In this document: positions 33,252 through 41,943 of the stretch, piece by piece
Layout of the letters: every line of letters starts with the position of its first letter
Position numbering within the stretch: the stretch's first letter is position 1
Source of the DNA: a virus
DNA length: 64,000 nucleotides
Strand: one strand, 5' to 3'
Virus record (IMG/VR): IMGVR_UViG_3300047369_000650
Location: 113,536-177,535 of that record
The notes under the pieces: model-generated
What the model was told of the DNA's origin: nothing
Databases searched by the model: none
The model's input: the letters and a program-made list of their open reading frames with translations, nothing else
Program-made: the position numbers and the translations under genes

Positions 33252-34190
33252 ATGGAAGTTTCTGCAACATTCTTTAAATCTATATATGATAATAAAACTC
33301 ATAAGAACATGAGTTTTTCTGGCTTTCCTCAGTTTGAGGAATTTCTATATAAACTATCTGAAAGAAAATTAGAAGATAAAAAAGCTGCTCAGCTCATATC
33401 ACCAGCAACTTATATTAAAGATACTACAAGAGCAAATAAAAATGTAGTTGACTGGGCTGGATGGGCAGCTATGGATGTAGATGACCATGAGTTTAAAGGA
33501 GATTTAAAAGATGATCTTATTCGTATCTATGGTAAGTACTATTTTGTTTGCTATAGTACTGCTAGCAGCAGAGAAAGTTTACCAAAGTTTCGTTTGGTCT
33601 TCCCACTTACAGAAAGAGTTAGAGGAGATAATATCAGACATTTTTGGTACGCACTCAACACAGAACTCCAAGCAATCGGCGATGCGCAAACTAAGGATCT
33701 ATCACGAATGTATTATATCCCTGGTTCGTACTCTGGCGCTTTCAACTTTATTTTTACTAATACTGGCGGTAGTTATATAAACCCTCGAGAGTTAATGGCG
33801 AGTCATTCATATCAAGAAAAAAAGACCGGTACGTTCTTAGATAGATTACCAACAGAGATGCAAAAATCTATCATAGAATATCGTAAGAATAAAATGGAGA
33901 ATACTGGTGTTAGTTGGTCTAACTATGAAGATTGTCCATTCGTAAATAAAAATCTTATCAGAGATTTTAAGAATATAGCATATGTTGATAATACTGGAAG
34001 ATATGCTATGGTTTATAAGATTATGGTTTCAATAGCAAGTAGTGCAATTAAAAAAGAATATCCTATAAACACATTTGAGATTGTAGAACTAATTAAGCAA
34101 CTAGATGCCGATACAGCTAAGAGATATGAGAATAGACCTCTTAATGTAGAAGCGGATCGTGCTATAGAATATGCATACAGAAATATTTAA
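33252..34190 (+). CDS. Primase-polymerase of the archaeo-eukaryotic (AEP) type
   Basis: 312 residues. GWAAMDVDDHEF contains the hhhDhD metal motif (D75, D77), followed by VCYSTASSRESLPKFRLVFPLTERV and DLSRMYYIPGSY, the sequence of motifs in mobile-element AEP primases. The usual His of motif II is replaced by Ser in YSTASS, so activity should be tested. The C-terminal ~100 residues are helical. T4 uses a DnaG-type primase (gp61), which is not present in this window; this protein may substitute for it or act in repair. Confidence 0.6.
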   Translation: MEVSATFFKSIYDNKTHKNMSFSGFPQFEEFLYKLSERKLEDKKAAQLISPATYIKDTTRANKNVVDWAGWAAMDVDDHEFKGDLKDDLIRIYGKYYFVCYSTASSRESLPKFRLVFPLTERVRGDNIRHFWYALNTELQAIGDAQTKDLSRMYYIPGSYSGAFNFIFTNTGGSYINPRELMASHSYQEKKTGTFLDRLPTEMQKSIIEYRKNKMENTGVSWSNYEDCPFVNKNLIRDFKNIAYVDNTGRYAMVYKIMVSIASSAIKKEYPINTFEIVELIKQLDADTAKRYENRPLNVEADRAIEYAYRNI

Positions 34191-34197
34191 AAAAAAT

Positions 34198-34266
34198 CAT
34201 TTTAGGGGTTTACAAGTGATATGTTTTATGTTATGTTGTAAGAGTAAATAGAATCGGAGACTTCTT
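34198..34266 (+). promoter_or_regulatory. Early promoter of the TTTTAGGGGTTTACA family
   Basis: ATCATTTTAGGGG, -35 TTTACA (34209-34214), 17 bp, -10 TATGTT (34232-34237), leader AAGAGTAAATAGAATCGGAGA. The palindrome half upstream is degenerate here. Confidence 0.8.
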
Positions 34267-34548
34267 ATGGCTTACTATACTTACACAAAAGATCCTATCG
34301 GTTGTTTTGTTGAGAAAGATACCGGCAATTACTTTGAGTATTCACTTAACGATGAACCTATTTCAGGTTTTTCCGAAGACTTTCCCCATAAAGTTTGGGT
34401 AGGTGGCGGCGGTGTATGCGGCATGACGGGTTATAGATTTGCTCATGTTAAAAAGACTGTTGCTGTGATCGTTGTAGACGAAGACGAGTTTGGTCTTCCC
34501 GTTACTGAAAAGTGGTATGTTAAAAATCATAACCAATATGCACTTTAG
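34267..34548 (+). CDS. Small early hypothetical protein
   Basis: 93 residues, YTYTKDPIGCFVEKDTG start, a Gly-rich turn (VWVGGGGVCGMTG) and a beta-rich second half. No family recognised. It is driven by a shared-element early promoter, and its stop codon lies inside the next copy of the same element. Confidence 0.65.
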   Translation: MAYYTYTKDPIGCFVEKDTGNYFEYSLNDEPISGFSEDFPHKVWVGGGGVCGMTGYRFAHVKKTVAVIVVDEDEFGLPVTEKWYVKNHNQYAL

Positions 34549-34612
34549 GGATTTACAAACTCCTAAAAATATGGTATGTTGATTATATAAAGAGAATCCG
34601 AAAGGAACTAAA
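34541..34612 (+). promoter_or_regulatory. Early promoter of the TTTTAGGGGTTTACA family (variant)
   Basis: Variant GCACTTTAGGGATTTACA with -35 34552-34557, 17 bp, -10 TATGTT (34575-34580) and leader AAAGAGAATCCGAAAGG. The TAG of the upstream gene is embedded in the element. Confidence 0.7.
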
Positions 34613-35122
34613 ATGTTTAACGTTGCTACAAATCTTACAAAAGTTGGAACTTACCTCGGATATTTTACAATTCAAGAGCATACAACAAACGTAAATAATA
34701 ATAAGCCTTCTCGTACTTATGAAAAGCTTGTATTTACAAAAGCCGATGGTATGGAGACTCGTGATTTTAAAGCTATGGGTGATATTGTATACGGTATGTA
34801 TGTTAACGGCAATCTTGTTAAGATTGGCAAAGCGGGTTCAACAAACGGTTGGGCTGGACGTATCGGTACCTACGGTGTTGATCCAAAAGGCGAAGCAACT
34901 AATCGTAAAATTATTACACATCTAAAAGAAGATTTTACATATGAAACACGTGTAGAAGTATATGGGATTTCAGTTCCTCGTATTCACTCAGAATATTTCT
35001 GCCCAGTAACGCGTGAAACAGTTTCTATTGAACTTCCACAGAACCATCAAGTAGAAACTCATTTAACTATTGAAGCAGAAGCAGAAGGCGAAGATCTGAT
35101 ATTCTGCACACAGAAAGTTTAA
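34613..35122 (+). CDS. Hypothetical protein with possible GIY-YIG-like core
   Basis: 169 residues. The centre (IVYGMYVNGNLVKIGKAGS, then WAGRIGTYG, then NRKIITHLKE) resembles the strand-helix arrangement of GIY-YIG-type proteins (Y..Y..G..VKIG...R...Y), but the classic GIY and the later Glu/Asn are not secure. Otherwise unknown; early promoter upstream. Confidence 0.5.
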   Translation: MFNVATNLTKVGTYLGYFTIQEHTTNVNNNKPSRTYEKLVFTKADGMETRDFKAMGDIVYGMYVNGNLVKIGKAGSTNGWAGRIGTYGVDPKGEATNRKIITHLKEDFTYETRVEVYGISVPRIHSEYFCPVTRETVSIELPQNHQVETHLTIEAEAEGEDLIFCTQKV

Positions 35123-35124
35123 TT

Positions 35125-35490
35125 ATGGCTAAAGTAGTATATGGTACAGATATATATGGAGATGATGTAAAGCTTTATGATTATAAAGATACACCTTCAT
35201 GCGAAATCTGTAATAATAAATTCAGAGGTGGCACCATTGATAAAAAAGGTAGTAGAAAAACCGATTTGCTTACCGATGTTGAAAAGGCTATTAGAAATAA
35301 ACAAAGACACAGCTATGGTCATTTGCGTAAAATTACAGTCGATAAAATCTTAATGGGTCACATGAAACAACCAAGACCATCTGGATTAAAACCTAATCAA
35401 GTCTTTGCGTGTGAATGTTGTTATAATGTACATATAAGTACGATAAGAATGTTAAAAGAAAAAGAATTAAATACATTACCGGGTCTTTAA
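35125..35490 (+). CDS. Putative zinc-binding protein
   Basis: 121 residues with two Cys pairs (CEICNNKF near residue 28 and CECCY near 100), which probably bind one zinc ion. The basic region between (EKAIRNKQRHSYGHLRK) suggests nucleic acid contact. Two bases after the previous gene. No family recognised. Confidence 0.6.
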   Translation: MAKVVYGTDIYGDDVKLYDYKDTPSCEICNNKFRGGTIDKKGSRKTDLLTDVEKAIRNKQRHSYGHLRKITVDKILMGHMKQPRPSGLKPNQVFACECCYNVHISTIRMLKEKELNTLPGL

Positions 35491-35517
35491 TTCCTAAAAC
35501 AAATAAATGGTTAGGTG

Positions 35518-36354
35518 ATGAGTAAAGAAAAATTTTATAATTTTTTTAATGATTTCTATAAAGAAGAAATTATTAACGTTGTAAAGTATCCAATATATAT
35601 TCCTTCTAAGGGAAGGCCTACCTGTGTCACAGCTAAAGTTTTAGAAGAAAGTGGGCTCAACTATTTAATTGTAGTTGAGCCTCAAGACTATGAACAATAC
35701 TCTATTTATCATAAACATGATAAGATGATCTGCTTAGAAAAAGACAATCAAGGAATACCATATGTAAGAAACTTTTGTAAAGAACATTCTGATGCAAAAT
35801 ATCATTGGCAGTTTGATGATAATATAAGATCGTTTAAAGTAAGAAAAGATGATAAGAACATAAAAGAGGATCCATCTAAACTAATATCCATAATAGAAAC
35901 TTTTACGAATCATTTTGAAAATATCGGCATATCTGGATTTTCTCATGATATTTTTGCTTGGACTAAAAAGTATCCTATAGATATAAACAAACAATGCTAT
36001 AGTGGTGTTCTTGTTAATAATAATATTAATATAAAATGGAGAGATAATGTCGTAGAGGATACAGATTATTCTTTACAAGTATTATCAAAAGAATATTGTA
36101 CATTGCTATTTAATACGCTGTTAATAGTTAAAGAAGCCACAAAAAAAGGTAACGGTGGTAATGATAATTCCGACAGTTGGCGACTAAATAGATCGTTAGG
36201 ATTACAAAATTATTGGCCAGAAGCAAACTTTAAAATAACTCGAGAGTACGGTAGGGTTAAGATAAAACCTTCTCAAATATGGAAAAAGTTTACTCATATG
36301 CCTAAAGGTTCTAATATAGATTTTAATGATAATGATTTATCCGAATTTTTTTAG
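35518..36354 (+). CDS. TAGT-type glycosyltransferase 2 (GREB1-like, DNA base modification)
   Basis: 278 residues. KYPIYIPSKGRPTCVTAKVLEES, VVEPQDYEQYS, IPYVRNFCKEHS and HWQFDDNIRSF are a close match to the family and to the first copy at 32.0 kb, indicating divergence after duplication or separate gain. GTG 35515 directly precedes the chosen ATG 35518. The N-terminal ~20 residues are a helical extension absent in the first copy. Confidence 0.72.
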   Translation: MSKEKFYNFFNDFYKEEIINVVKYPIYIPSKGRPTCVTAKVLEESGLNYLIVVEPQDYEQYSIYHKHDKMICLEKDNQGIPYVRNFCKEHSDAKYHWQFDDNIRSFKVRKDDKNIKEDPSKLISIIETFTNHFENIGISGFSHDIFAWTKKYPIDINKQCYSGVLVNNNINIKWRDNVVEDTDYSLQVLSKEYCTLLFNTLLIVKEATKKGNGGNDNSDSWRLNRSLGLQNYWPEANFKITREYGRVKIKPSQIWKKFTHMPKGSNIDFNDNDLSEFF

Positions 36355-36383
36355 TTTACAATACCTCTATAATAGTGTATAAT
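36355..36383 (+). promoter_or_regulatory. Early promoter for the sugar-nucleotide genes
   Basis: TTTACA (36355-36360), 17 bp, TATAAT (36378-36383), immediately after the second glycosyltransferase gene. Confidence 0.75.
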
Positions 36384-36406
36384 AGAGATATAAAGGAGAA
36401 TAAAAT

Positions 36407-37363
36407 ATGTCACATATAACAGTAACTGGCGGCGCCGGTTTTATTGCTTACCATCTTATACAAAAGCTAGTTGACGAAGGTCATACTGTAACAGCATTTG
36501 ATAACTTTAATGATTACTATGATGTTGATCTAAAAGAAGATAGAGCAAACAATTTAAAGAATCTTGGTGTTGAAGTGCACCGTCTTGATCTAAAATCAAA
36601 AGAACCTTTACGTTTTTTTCTTGCTGCTCATAAACCTGATGCCGTTATTCATTTAGCTGCATATGCAGGTGTACGACACTCGTTAGAAGAACCACAAACA
36701 TATATTGATAATAATGTTACTGGTACTCAAAATCTAATCGAAGCTTGTGTGGATGCTAATGTTGAAAACGTAATATATGCATCAACATCATGTACTATGG
36801 CTGGTAATGAATTACCCTGGAAAGAAGATGAGAAATGTGGTTATCAATTAAATCCATATGGCTATACTAAATTTACTAATGAAGCACAGTTTATGTCTAG
36901 TTCAATTATCAGGACAGTTGGGCTCCGTTTCTTTACTGTTTACGGTCCTTGGGGTCGCCCTGATATGGCACTCTTTGATTTTACTAAAAATATTGTTGCT
37001 GGTAAGGAAATTGAACTATTTAACTATGGCGATATGATTCGTGACTTTACATATGTTGATGATATTGTAAACGGTATTGTTATTGTTTTAAATCAATCTT
37101 TATCTCAAACTGAAGAATTTAATGAAATATATAACATTGGTTGTGGAGAACAAGTAAAGCTAGTTGATTTCGTTGATCACATTGAAAATAATCTTGACCG
37201 TAAAGCTAAACGTAAACTTGTGCCAATACACCCAGCTGATACTCAAGCTACTTGGTCTGATACAACTAAACTACAAAAACTTGGTTATAAACCTACAGTT
37301 TCAATTGCCGAAGGTGTGGAAAAATTTATTTCTTGGTATAAACTATATTATGGAGTAAACTAA
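36407..37363 (+). CDS. NAD-dependent UDP-glucuronate 4-epimerase-like protein
   Basis: 318 residues, extended short-chain dehydrogenase fold. TGGAGFIAYHL binds NAD; HLAAYAGVRHSLEEP, the catalytic YGYTK, RFFTVYGPWGRPDMALFDF and GDMIRDFTYVDDIV are those of the CapI/LspL class, which interconverts UDP-GlcA and UDP-GalA. The next enzyme gene encodes a UDP-sugar dehydrogenase, the step that makes UDP-GlcA. Confidence 0.85.
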   Translation: MSHITVTGGAGFIAYHLIQKLVDEGHTVTAFDNFNDYYDVDLKEDRANNLKNLGVEVHRLDLKSKEPLRFFLAAHKPDAVIHLAAYAGVRHSLEEPQTYIDNNVTGTQNLIEACVDANVENVIYASTSCTMAGNELPWKEDEKCGYQLNPYGYTKFTNEAQFMSSSIIRTVGLRFFTVYGPWGRPDMALFDFTKNIVAGKEIELFNYGDMIRDFTYVDDIVNGIVIVLNQSLSQTEEFNEIYNIGCGEQVKLVDFVDHIENNLDRKAKRKLVPIHPADTQATWSDTTKLQKLGYKPTVSIAEGVEKFISWYKLYYGVN

Positions 37364-37488
37364 TGCTTTACAAAACCGTTGCATTATATTATAATATATC
37401 AGTAGAAGAATTAATTAATAGGCTTGTAAATAATGGCGAGCCTCTTATATGCAAATATTACAAGGAAGTTTATCCCGATGGGTTCTAA
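37363..37488 (+). CDS. Small protein between epimerase and dehydrogenase
   Basis: 41 residues from ATG 37363 (TAATG overlap with the epimerase stop) to TAA 37486-37488, overlapping the dehydrogenase start by 11 bases. MLYKTVALYYNISVEELINRLVNNG looks like a small helical regulator or DNA-binding fragment. An early promoter lies inside it. Confidence 0.45.
   Translation: MLYKTVALYYNISVEELINRLVNNGEPLICKYYKEVYPDGF
37367..37395 (+). promoter_or_regulatory. Internal early promoter for the UDP-sugar dehydrogenase
   Basis: TTTACA (37367-37372), 17 bp, TATAAT (37390-37395), located within the 41-residue gene. Confidence 0.65.
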
Positions 37489-38317
37489 ATTAAAGATTGC
37501 AATTGTTGGACATGGTTTTGTCGGTAAAGCTATTGATCACGGTTTTAATGATTATAACTGTACCAAAATCATCATTGATCCTAAATATGGAAATAGTGTC
37601 GATAGTATTAAATCACTAGATGTAGATGTTTCTTTTGTGGCTGTTCCAACCCCTATGGGTAAAGATGGTGAGATTGATTCATCTATTGTGGTAGAAACTG
37701 TAAAAAAACTTAAACAACGGCGTAGTGGCATTATAGTAATTAAATCCACAGTAACACCTGATATTATTAAATCTCTTACTAGAGGAGGTGGCACAAGTTC
37801 AAGAGTTGTCTATAACCCAGAATTCCTAACAGAAGTTAATGCTAATTCTGATTTTATAAATCCTGATATGCATGTGTTTGGTGGACATAAAGAAACTACA
37901 CTACGATTAGAAGAAATCTATAAAGAATATAGTTTATGCAAACCATGTCCAGCCTTTCATATGTCTGCTACAGAAGCCAGCTTTGTTAAGTATGGTCTTA
38001 ACTGTTTTCTTGCTACCAAAGTTTTATGGTTTAATCAATTCTATGATGTGGTAGAAAAGTTTGGTGGAAATTTCGGTCATATAGTAAATGCTATTGGTAC
38101 AGATCCACGTATTGGTACATCACATACTAGAGCGCCAGGCTTTGATGGTAAACGCGGCTATGGTGGTGCTTGTTTCCCAAAAGATACATCCGCATTTAAT
38201 ACTTTTTCAAACCAAGAGTTTAGCGTTTTAAACGAGGTTATTCGTGTAAATAATGAATATAGAAAAGAGTATGAAAAAGATTCTCGTGAGCTAGAGCAAA
38301 ACGTAAGCTATGCTTGA
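37478..38317 (+). CDS. UDP-glucose/GDP-mannose 6-dehydrogenase family enzyme
   Basis: 279 residues from ATG 37478 (AAGGAAG upstream). IAIVGHGFVGKAI is the NAD site, VPTPMGKDGEID and STVTPDIIKSL follow, YNPEFLTEVNA and the catalytic Cys in YGGACFPKD are all present. Full-length enzymes are about 400-450 residues; this one lacks much of the C-terminal domain. Converts UDP-Glc to UDP-GlcA (or GDP-Man to GDP-ManA). The upstream in-frame extension to 37433 is unlikely because it overlaps the small gene. Confidence 0.82.
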   Translation: MGSKLKIAIVGHGFVGKAIDHGFNDYNCTKIIIDPKYGNSVDSIKSLDVDVSFVAVPTPMGKDGEIDSSIVVETVKKLKQRRSGIIVIKSTVTPDIIKSLTRGGGTSSRVVYNPEFLTEVNANSDFINPDMHVFGGHKETTLRLEEIYKEYSLCKPCPAFHMSATEASFVKYGLNCFLATKVLWFNQFYDVVEKFGGNFGHIVNAIGTDPRIGTSHTRAPGFDGKRGYGGACFPKDTSAFNTFSNQEFSVLNEVIRVNNEYRKEYEKDSRELEQNVSYA

Positions 38318-38459
38318 ATTATTAATATATGCTATTTGTATATATCTGATAATAATATTACTACAGATTTTATTTAAACCACTAATTGCAATATTAGTAA
38401 TTTTTATTACACTATTTTTATTAGAAAAATATGATATTTTTTATATACATCTATTGTAA
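38310..38459 (+). CDS. Small two-span membrane peptide
   Basis: 49 residues, ATG 38310 overlapping the dehydrogenase stop. Almost wholly hydrophobic (LLIYAICIYLIIILLQILF; LIAILVIFITLFLL). The uvsX promoter overlaps its end. Function unknown. Confidence 0.45.
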   Translation: MLELLIYAICIYLIIILLQILFKPLIAILVIFITLFLLEKYDIFYIHLL

Positions 38460-38472
38460 TTTGGTTTATAAT
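38444..38472 (+). promoter_or_regulatory. Early promoter for uvsX
   Basis: TATACA (38444-38449), 17 bp, TATAAT (38467-38472). The spacer is nearly identical in sequence to that of the gp55 promoter (TCTATTGT..ATT.GTT). Confidence 0.7.
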
Positions 38473-38504
38473 ATATAAATTAATACTATACAGAGGAGTA
38501 TTGT

Positions 38505-39551
38505 ATGTCAATTATGGACAAACTCAAGAAGAATTCAAAACTATCCCACACATCGATTCTTTCTGAGTCTAAATTTTTTACTGAAAAAGATATGGTTCCA
38601 ACAGATGTCCCTATGATTAATGTTGCACTATCTGGTTCGGTAGATGGTGGGTTAGCCCCAGGTCTTACAGTTCTTGCGGGACCTTCTAAACACTTTAAAA
38701 CTTCCTTTGCCTTACTTATGGCAGCTGCCTATTTAAAGGCATATCCAGATGCAGTAATGCTATTCTATGATTCAGAGTTTGGATCACCTCAGAGTTATTT
38801 TGAACAATTCGGTGTTGATACATCTCGTGTTCTTCATACACCAATTACTAATGTTGAAGAATTAAAATTTGACTTAATTGGTCAACTAGAAGAATTAGAT
38901 AGAAACGATAAAGTTGTAGTTGTTATTGATTCTATTGGTAACTTAGCATCAAAGAAAGAATTAGAAGACGCTAAGAATGAAAAGTCTGTAGCAGATATGT
39001 CTCGTGCAAAAGCACTTAAAGGCTTATTCCGTATGAGTACACCATATCTTGCTATGAAGAATATTCCACTTATTGCAGTAAATCATACATATCAAGAGAT
39101 TGGTTTATTTCCTAAAGCTATTGTATCTGGCGGAACTGGTATATACTATAGTGCAGATAATATTTGGATTATTGGTCGCCAACAAGATAAGAAAGGTACC
39201 GAGATTCAAGGTTATCACTTTGTGATTAATGTGGAGAAATCACGATATGTTAAAGAAAAGTCAAAGATTCCTATTACTGTGTCTTGGGAAGGTGGTGTCA
39301 AGTCTTATTCTGGCTTGCTCGATTGTGCTCTTGCTGGTGGTTATGCTGTTAAGCCTTCCAATGGCTGGTATGCTACTGTTGATCAATCTTCTGGAGAAGT
39401 TGGACCTAAAGTTCGGTACGATGGAACTCTTGATAAGTCCTTCTGGGATCCGATCTTTGCTGAAACGGATTTTAAAGATTTCCTAAAGAAGCAATATAGC
39501 ATCGGTCATCAGTCTCTTGTTGAAATGGATGAAATTGTGGTTGAAGAGTAA
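38505..39551 (+). CDS. uvsX: Recombinase UvsX (RecA-like)
   Basis: 348 residues. Walker A GPSKHFKTS near residue 60, YDSEFGSP near 90, Walker B VVVIDSIGNLASK near 140, and NHTYQEIGLFPKAIVSGGTG are typical of T4-like UvsX. It catalyses strand exchange with UvsY. Shorter than T4 UvsX (391). Stop overlaps the next gene. Confidence 0.95.
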   Translation: MSIMDKLKKNSKLSHTSILSESKFFTEKDMVPTDVPMINVALSGSVDGGLAPGLTVLAGPSKHFKTSFALLMAAAYLKAYPDAVMLFYDSEFGSPQSYFEQFGVDTSRVLHTPITNVEELKFDLIGQLEELDRNDKVVVVIDSIGNLASKKELEDAKNEKSVADMSRAKALKGLFRMSTPYLAMKNIPLIAVNHTYQEIGLFPKAIVSGGTGIYYSADNIWIIGRQQDKKGTEIQGYHFVINVEKSRYVKEKSKIPITVSWEGGVKSYSGLLDCALAGGYAVKPSNGWYATVDQSSGEVGPKVRYDGTLDKSFWDPIFAETDFKDFLKKQYSIGHQSLVEMDEIVVEE

Positions 39552-39865
39552 TGGGCAAGTATGTAGAAAATAAAGATTACGAACTAATATCAGATGAAAA
39601 TATTAATGAAGTATGGAATGTTAGAATACTTGAAGGAGAGTTTAACGAGGTTGTAATTCGTTACGGTTCTATTCGTGTTGATGGTAAGACTCCAGAAAAT
39701 GACGAAGAACTGGATTTACATTTTGACTTTGAAGTTATCTCAGCACCAGATGAAGACCTTACGGCAGAAGATATTGGTTTACAATTAGCTGCGGGTGATT
39801 TATTATATAGTATATTAGAATCTTCCATAGAAAACAAAGAAGAAATCCATTTAAAAGAGGTGTAA
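39551..39865 (+). CDS. Conserved hypothetical protein between uvsX and gp41
   Basis: 104 residues, acidic, beta-rich (VRILEGEFNEVVIRYGSIRVDG) with a helical C-terminus. The same position between uvsX and gene 41 is occupied by similar proteins in marine T4-like phages. Coupled to uvsX by TAATG. Confidence 0.7.
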   Translation: MGKYVENKDYELISDENINEVWNVRILEGEFNEVVIRYGSIRVDGKTPENDEELDLHFDFEVISAPDEDLTAEDIGLQLAAGDLLYSILESSIENKEEIHLKEV

Positions 39866-39867
39866 AT

Positions 39868-41244
39868 TTGAACACTAATATAGAACAAGTTGTTCTTAAA
39901 AATATTCTTACTAATGAAAAATATATGCGAAAGGTTCTTCCTTTCGTAAAACCCGATTACTTTGAAGGTGTCTATAAGATGCTATTTAAACAAGCAGGAA
40001 TGTTTGTTGCAAAGTATAATAAACTTCCAACAGCGGAAGCATTTAAGATTGAAATTGATCAGGCTGATAACTATAATGACGAACAGTATAGACATGCTGT
40101 TGAAATTATTCCTAGTTTATTTGAAGAAGAAGCGTCTGATGAAACTTGGTTAAATGATACTACAGAAAAATGGTGTCAAGACCGTGCTTTATATAATGCT
40201 GTTATGGAATCAATCTCCATCATTGATGGCAAACATCAGAGTTTAACAAAAAATGCTTTACCGGATATTCTCACGAAAGCGCTCGGCGTCTCGTTCGACC
40301 CCAACATCGGTCACGACTATATTGAAAACTTTGAAGAGCGATTTGAATTCTACCACCGTGACGAAGAAAGATTACCTTTCGATCTTGACTACTTTAACAA
40401 GATTACAAAGGGAGGTATTCCAAACAAAAGTCTTAATGTCTGTCTTGCTGGTACTGGTGTTGGTAAATCTTTATTTATGTGTCACTGTGCTGCTGCTAAT
40501 CTAAATCAAGGTAAGAATGTTTTATATCTTACTATGGAGATGGCAGAAGAAAGAATAGCAGAACGAATTGATGCTAACTTACTTGATATACCAATTGATC
40601 AGCTAGAACATCTTAGTAAAGAGATGTTTGCAGAACGAGTCAGGGGTCTTTCATCTAAAACAAATGGTAAACTTATTATTAAAGAATATCCGACTGGATC
40701 AGCTCACGCTGGTCACTTTCGTGCTTTATTAAATGAGTTAAAATTAAAGAAATCATTTGAACCTGATATCATTTATATTGATTATTTGAATATCTGTTCT
40801 TCAAGTAGAATGAAAGGAATGGGTGGTGCAATTAACTCATACAACTACATTAAAGCAATTGCTGAAGAACTACGAGGTCTTGCGGTGGAGTTTGACTTAC
40901 CGATCGTTACTGCAACGCAGACGACTAGGTCTGGTTATAGTAACTCGGATATTGGGCTTGAAGATACGTCCGAGTCTTTTGGATTACCCGCTACCGCAGA
41001 CCTCATGTTCGCCCTTATCTCTACAGAAGAACTTGAGGGAATGGGACAACTCGCAGTCAAACAATTAAAGAATAGATATAATGATCCTACATATAAGAAG
41101 CGGTTTGTGATTGGTATAGATAGATCAAAGATGAGATTATTTGATGCTCATGAAGGCGAGCAAACATTAATAGATGATACTCCAGTATTTGATAAAACAA
41201 ATAATGGTATAAATGCAAAGAAATTTGAAGGTTTTAAATTATAA
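39868..41244 (+). CDS. gp41: Replicative helicase gp41 (DnaB-like)
   Basis: 458 residues. Walker A LAGTGVGKSLFM near residue 193, TMEMAEERIAERIDANLL, Walker B IIYIDYLNIC near 305 and TATQTTRSGYSNSD are DnaB-family motifs. TTG 39868 is the start, with AGAGGTG upstream. Part of the T4 primosome; the primase partner may be outside the window or the AEP protein at 33.2 kb. Confidence 0.94.
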   Translation: MNTNIEQVVLKNILTNEKYMRKVLPFVKPDYFEGVYKMLFKQAGMFVAKYNKLPTAEAFKIEIDQADNYNDEQYRHAVEIIPSLFEEEASDETWLNDTTEKWCQDRALYNAVMESISIIDGKHQSLTKNALPDILTKALGVSFDPNIGHDYIENFEERFEFYHRDEERLPFDLDYFNKITKGGIPNKSLNVCLAGTGVGKSLFMCHCAAANLNQGKNVLYLTMEMAEERIAERIDANLLDIPIDQLEHLSKEMFAERVRGLSSKTNGKLIIKEYPTGSAHAGHFRALLNELKLKKSFEPDIIYIDYLNICSSSRMKGMGGAINSYNYIKAIAEELRGLAVEFDLPIVTATQTTRSGYSNSDIGLEDTSESFGLPATADLMFALISTEELEGMGQLAVKQLKNRYNDPTYKKRFVIGIDRSKMRLFDAHEGEQTLIDDTPVFDKTNNGINAKKFEGFKL

Positions 41245-41255
41245 GGAATTAAATC

Positions 41256-41540
41256 ATGGCTAAAAGTAAAGGCGGAAAATCAAGTGGGAATGTTTCTCAG
41301 GGCATTCATTCAAATGTAAGTAAAACTATTCGTAAAGAAATGCGAAGAGATTACCTTAATTCACAGATGCGAGTATTAAATCAACAAAAGGCTTTACGTC
41401 AAGGTAAAGACATTGTTATGACAATTGAAAATCCAAATAAAGCAGAAACAAATAAACCTTTTATTCGTCAGAGAATTTCTGGTAAATCATACATTGATTA
41501 TATGAAAAATAAAACCTATGTTATGAAAGAAGTACAATGA
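41256..41540 (+). CDS. Basic hypothetical protein after gp41
   Basis: 94 residues, very basic (KGGKSSGNVSQGIHSNVSKTIRKEMRRDY). It contains no recognised domain; DNA binding is plausible given charge and location. Confidence 0.65.
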   Translation: MAKSKGGKSSGNVSQGIHSNVSKTIRKEMRRDYLNSQMRVLNQQKALRQGKDIVMTIENPNKAETNKPFIRQRISGKSYIDYMKNKTYVMKEVQ

Positions 41541-41710
41541 GCGAGAATACATACTATTGTACAATGAAGGGGTTACTACCGGCATTTTTAGTTATAGTTT
41601 TTATTATTATCGGCATACCAATTCTTGCACTTATGGCTATGGTCGGGCTTGAAGAGTATGCTCGCTATTGTAATGTGAGCTGGTTGCCTTGTTTTGGTAT
41701 TAGCCGATGA
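41537..41710 (+). CDS. Small single-span membrane protein
   Basis: 57 residues, coupled at both ends (ATGA overlaps). One transmembrane helix (LLPAFLVIVFIIIGIPILALMAM) and three Cys in total. Function unknown. Confidence 0.55.
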   Translation: MSENTYYCTMKGLLPAFLVIVFIIIGIPILALMAMVGLEEYARYCNVSWLPCFGISR

Positions 41711-41943
41711 CTGATTATAATAATGATGAATTTAAAGCCTGCTACAATAAAGTTATAAATGCGGTAAATAGTATGGTAGAAAATAATAATGAACCTTTAA
41801 TGATTGCAGCCGTTCTTACAACAACAGGATTAAGTTTATATCGGTCTTTATTACCCGAAGAGGATTATGATAAAATGCTAGAAGTTATGGTTGAATTTAA
41901 AGATGATATTAATTCATATCAACATAGAGGATATTTAAATTGA
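41707..41943 (+). CDS. Conserved hypothetical protein
   Basis: 78 residues, helical (NKVINAVNSMVENN; LLPEEDYDKMLEVMVEF). Similar small proteins precede thyX in marine T4-like phages. Overlaps both neighbours. Confidence 0.6.
   Translation: MTDYNNDEFKACYNKVINAVNSMVENNNEPLMIAAVLTTTGLSLYRSLLPEEDYDKMLEVMVEFKDDINSYQHRGYLN

Noticed and set aside
34613-35122. GIY-YIG homing endonuclease
   Set aside because: The core resembles GIY-YIG only loosely, the gene has a normal early promoter, and nothing suggests invasion of a neighbouring gene.
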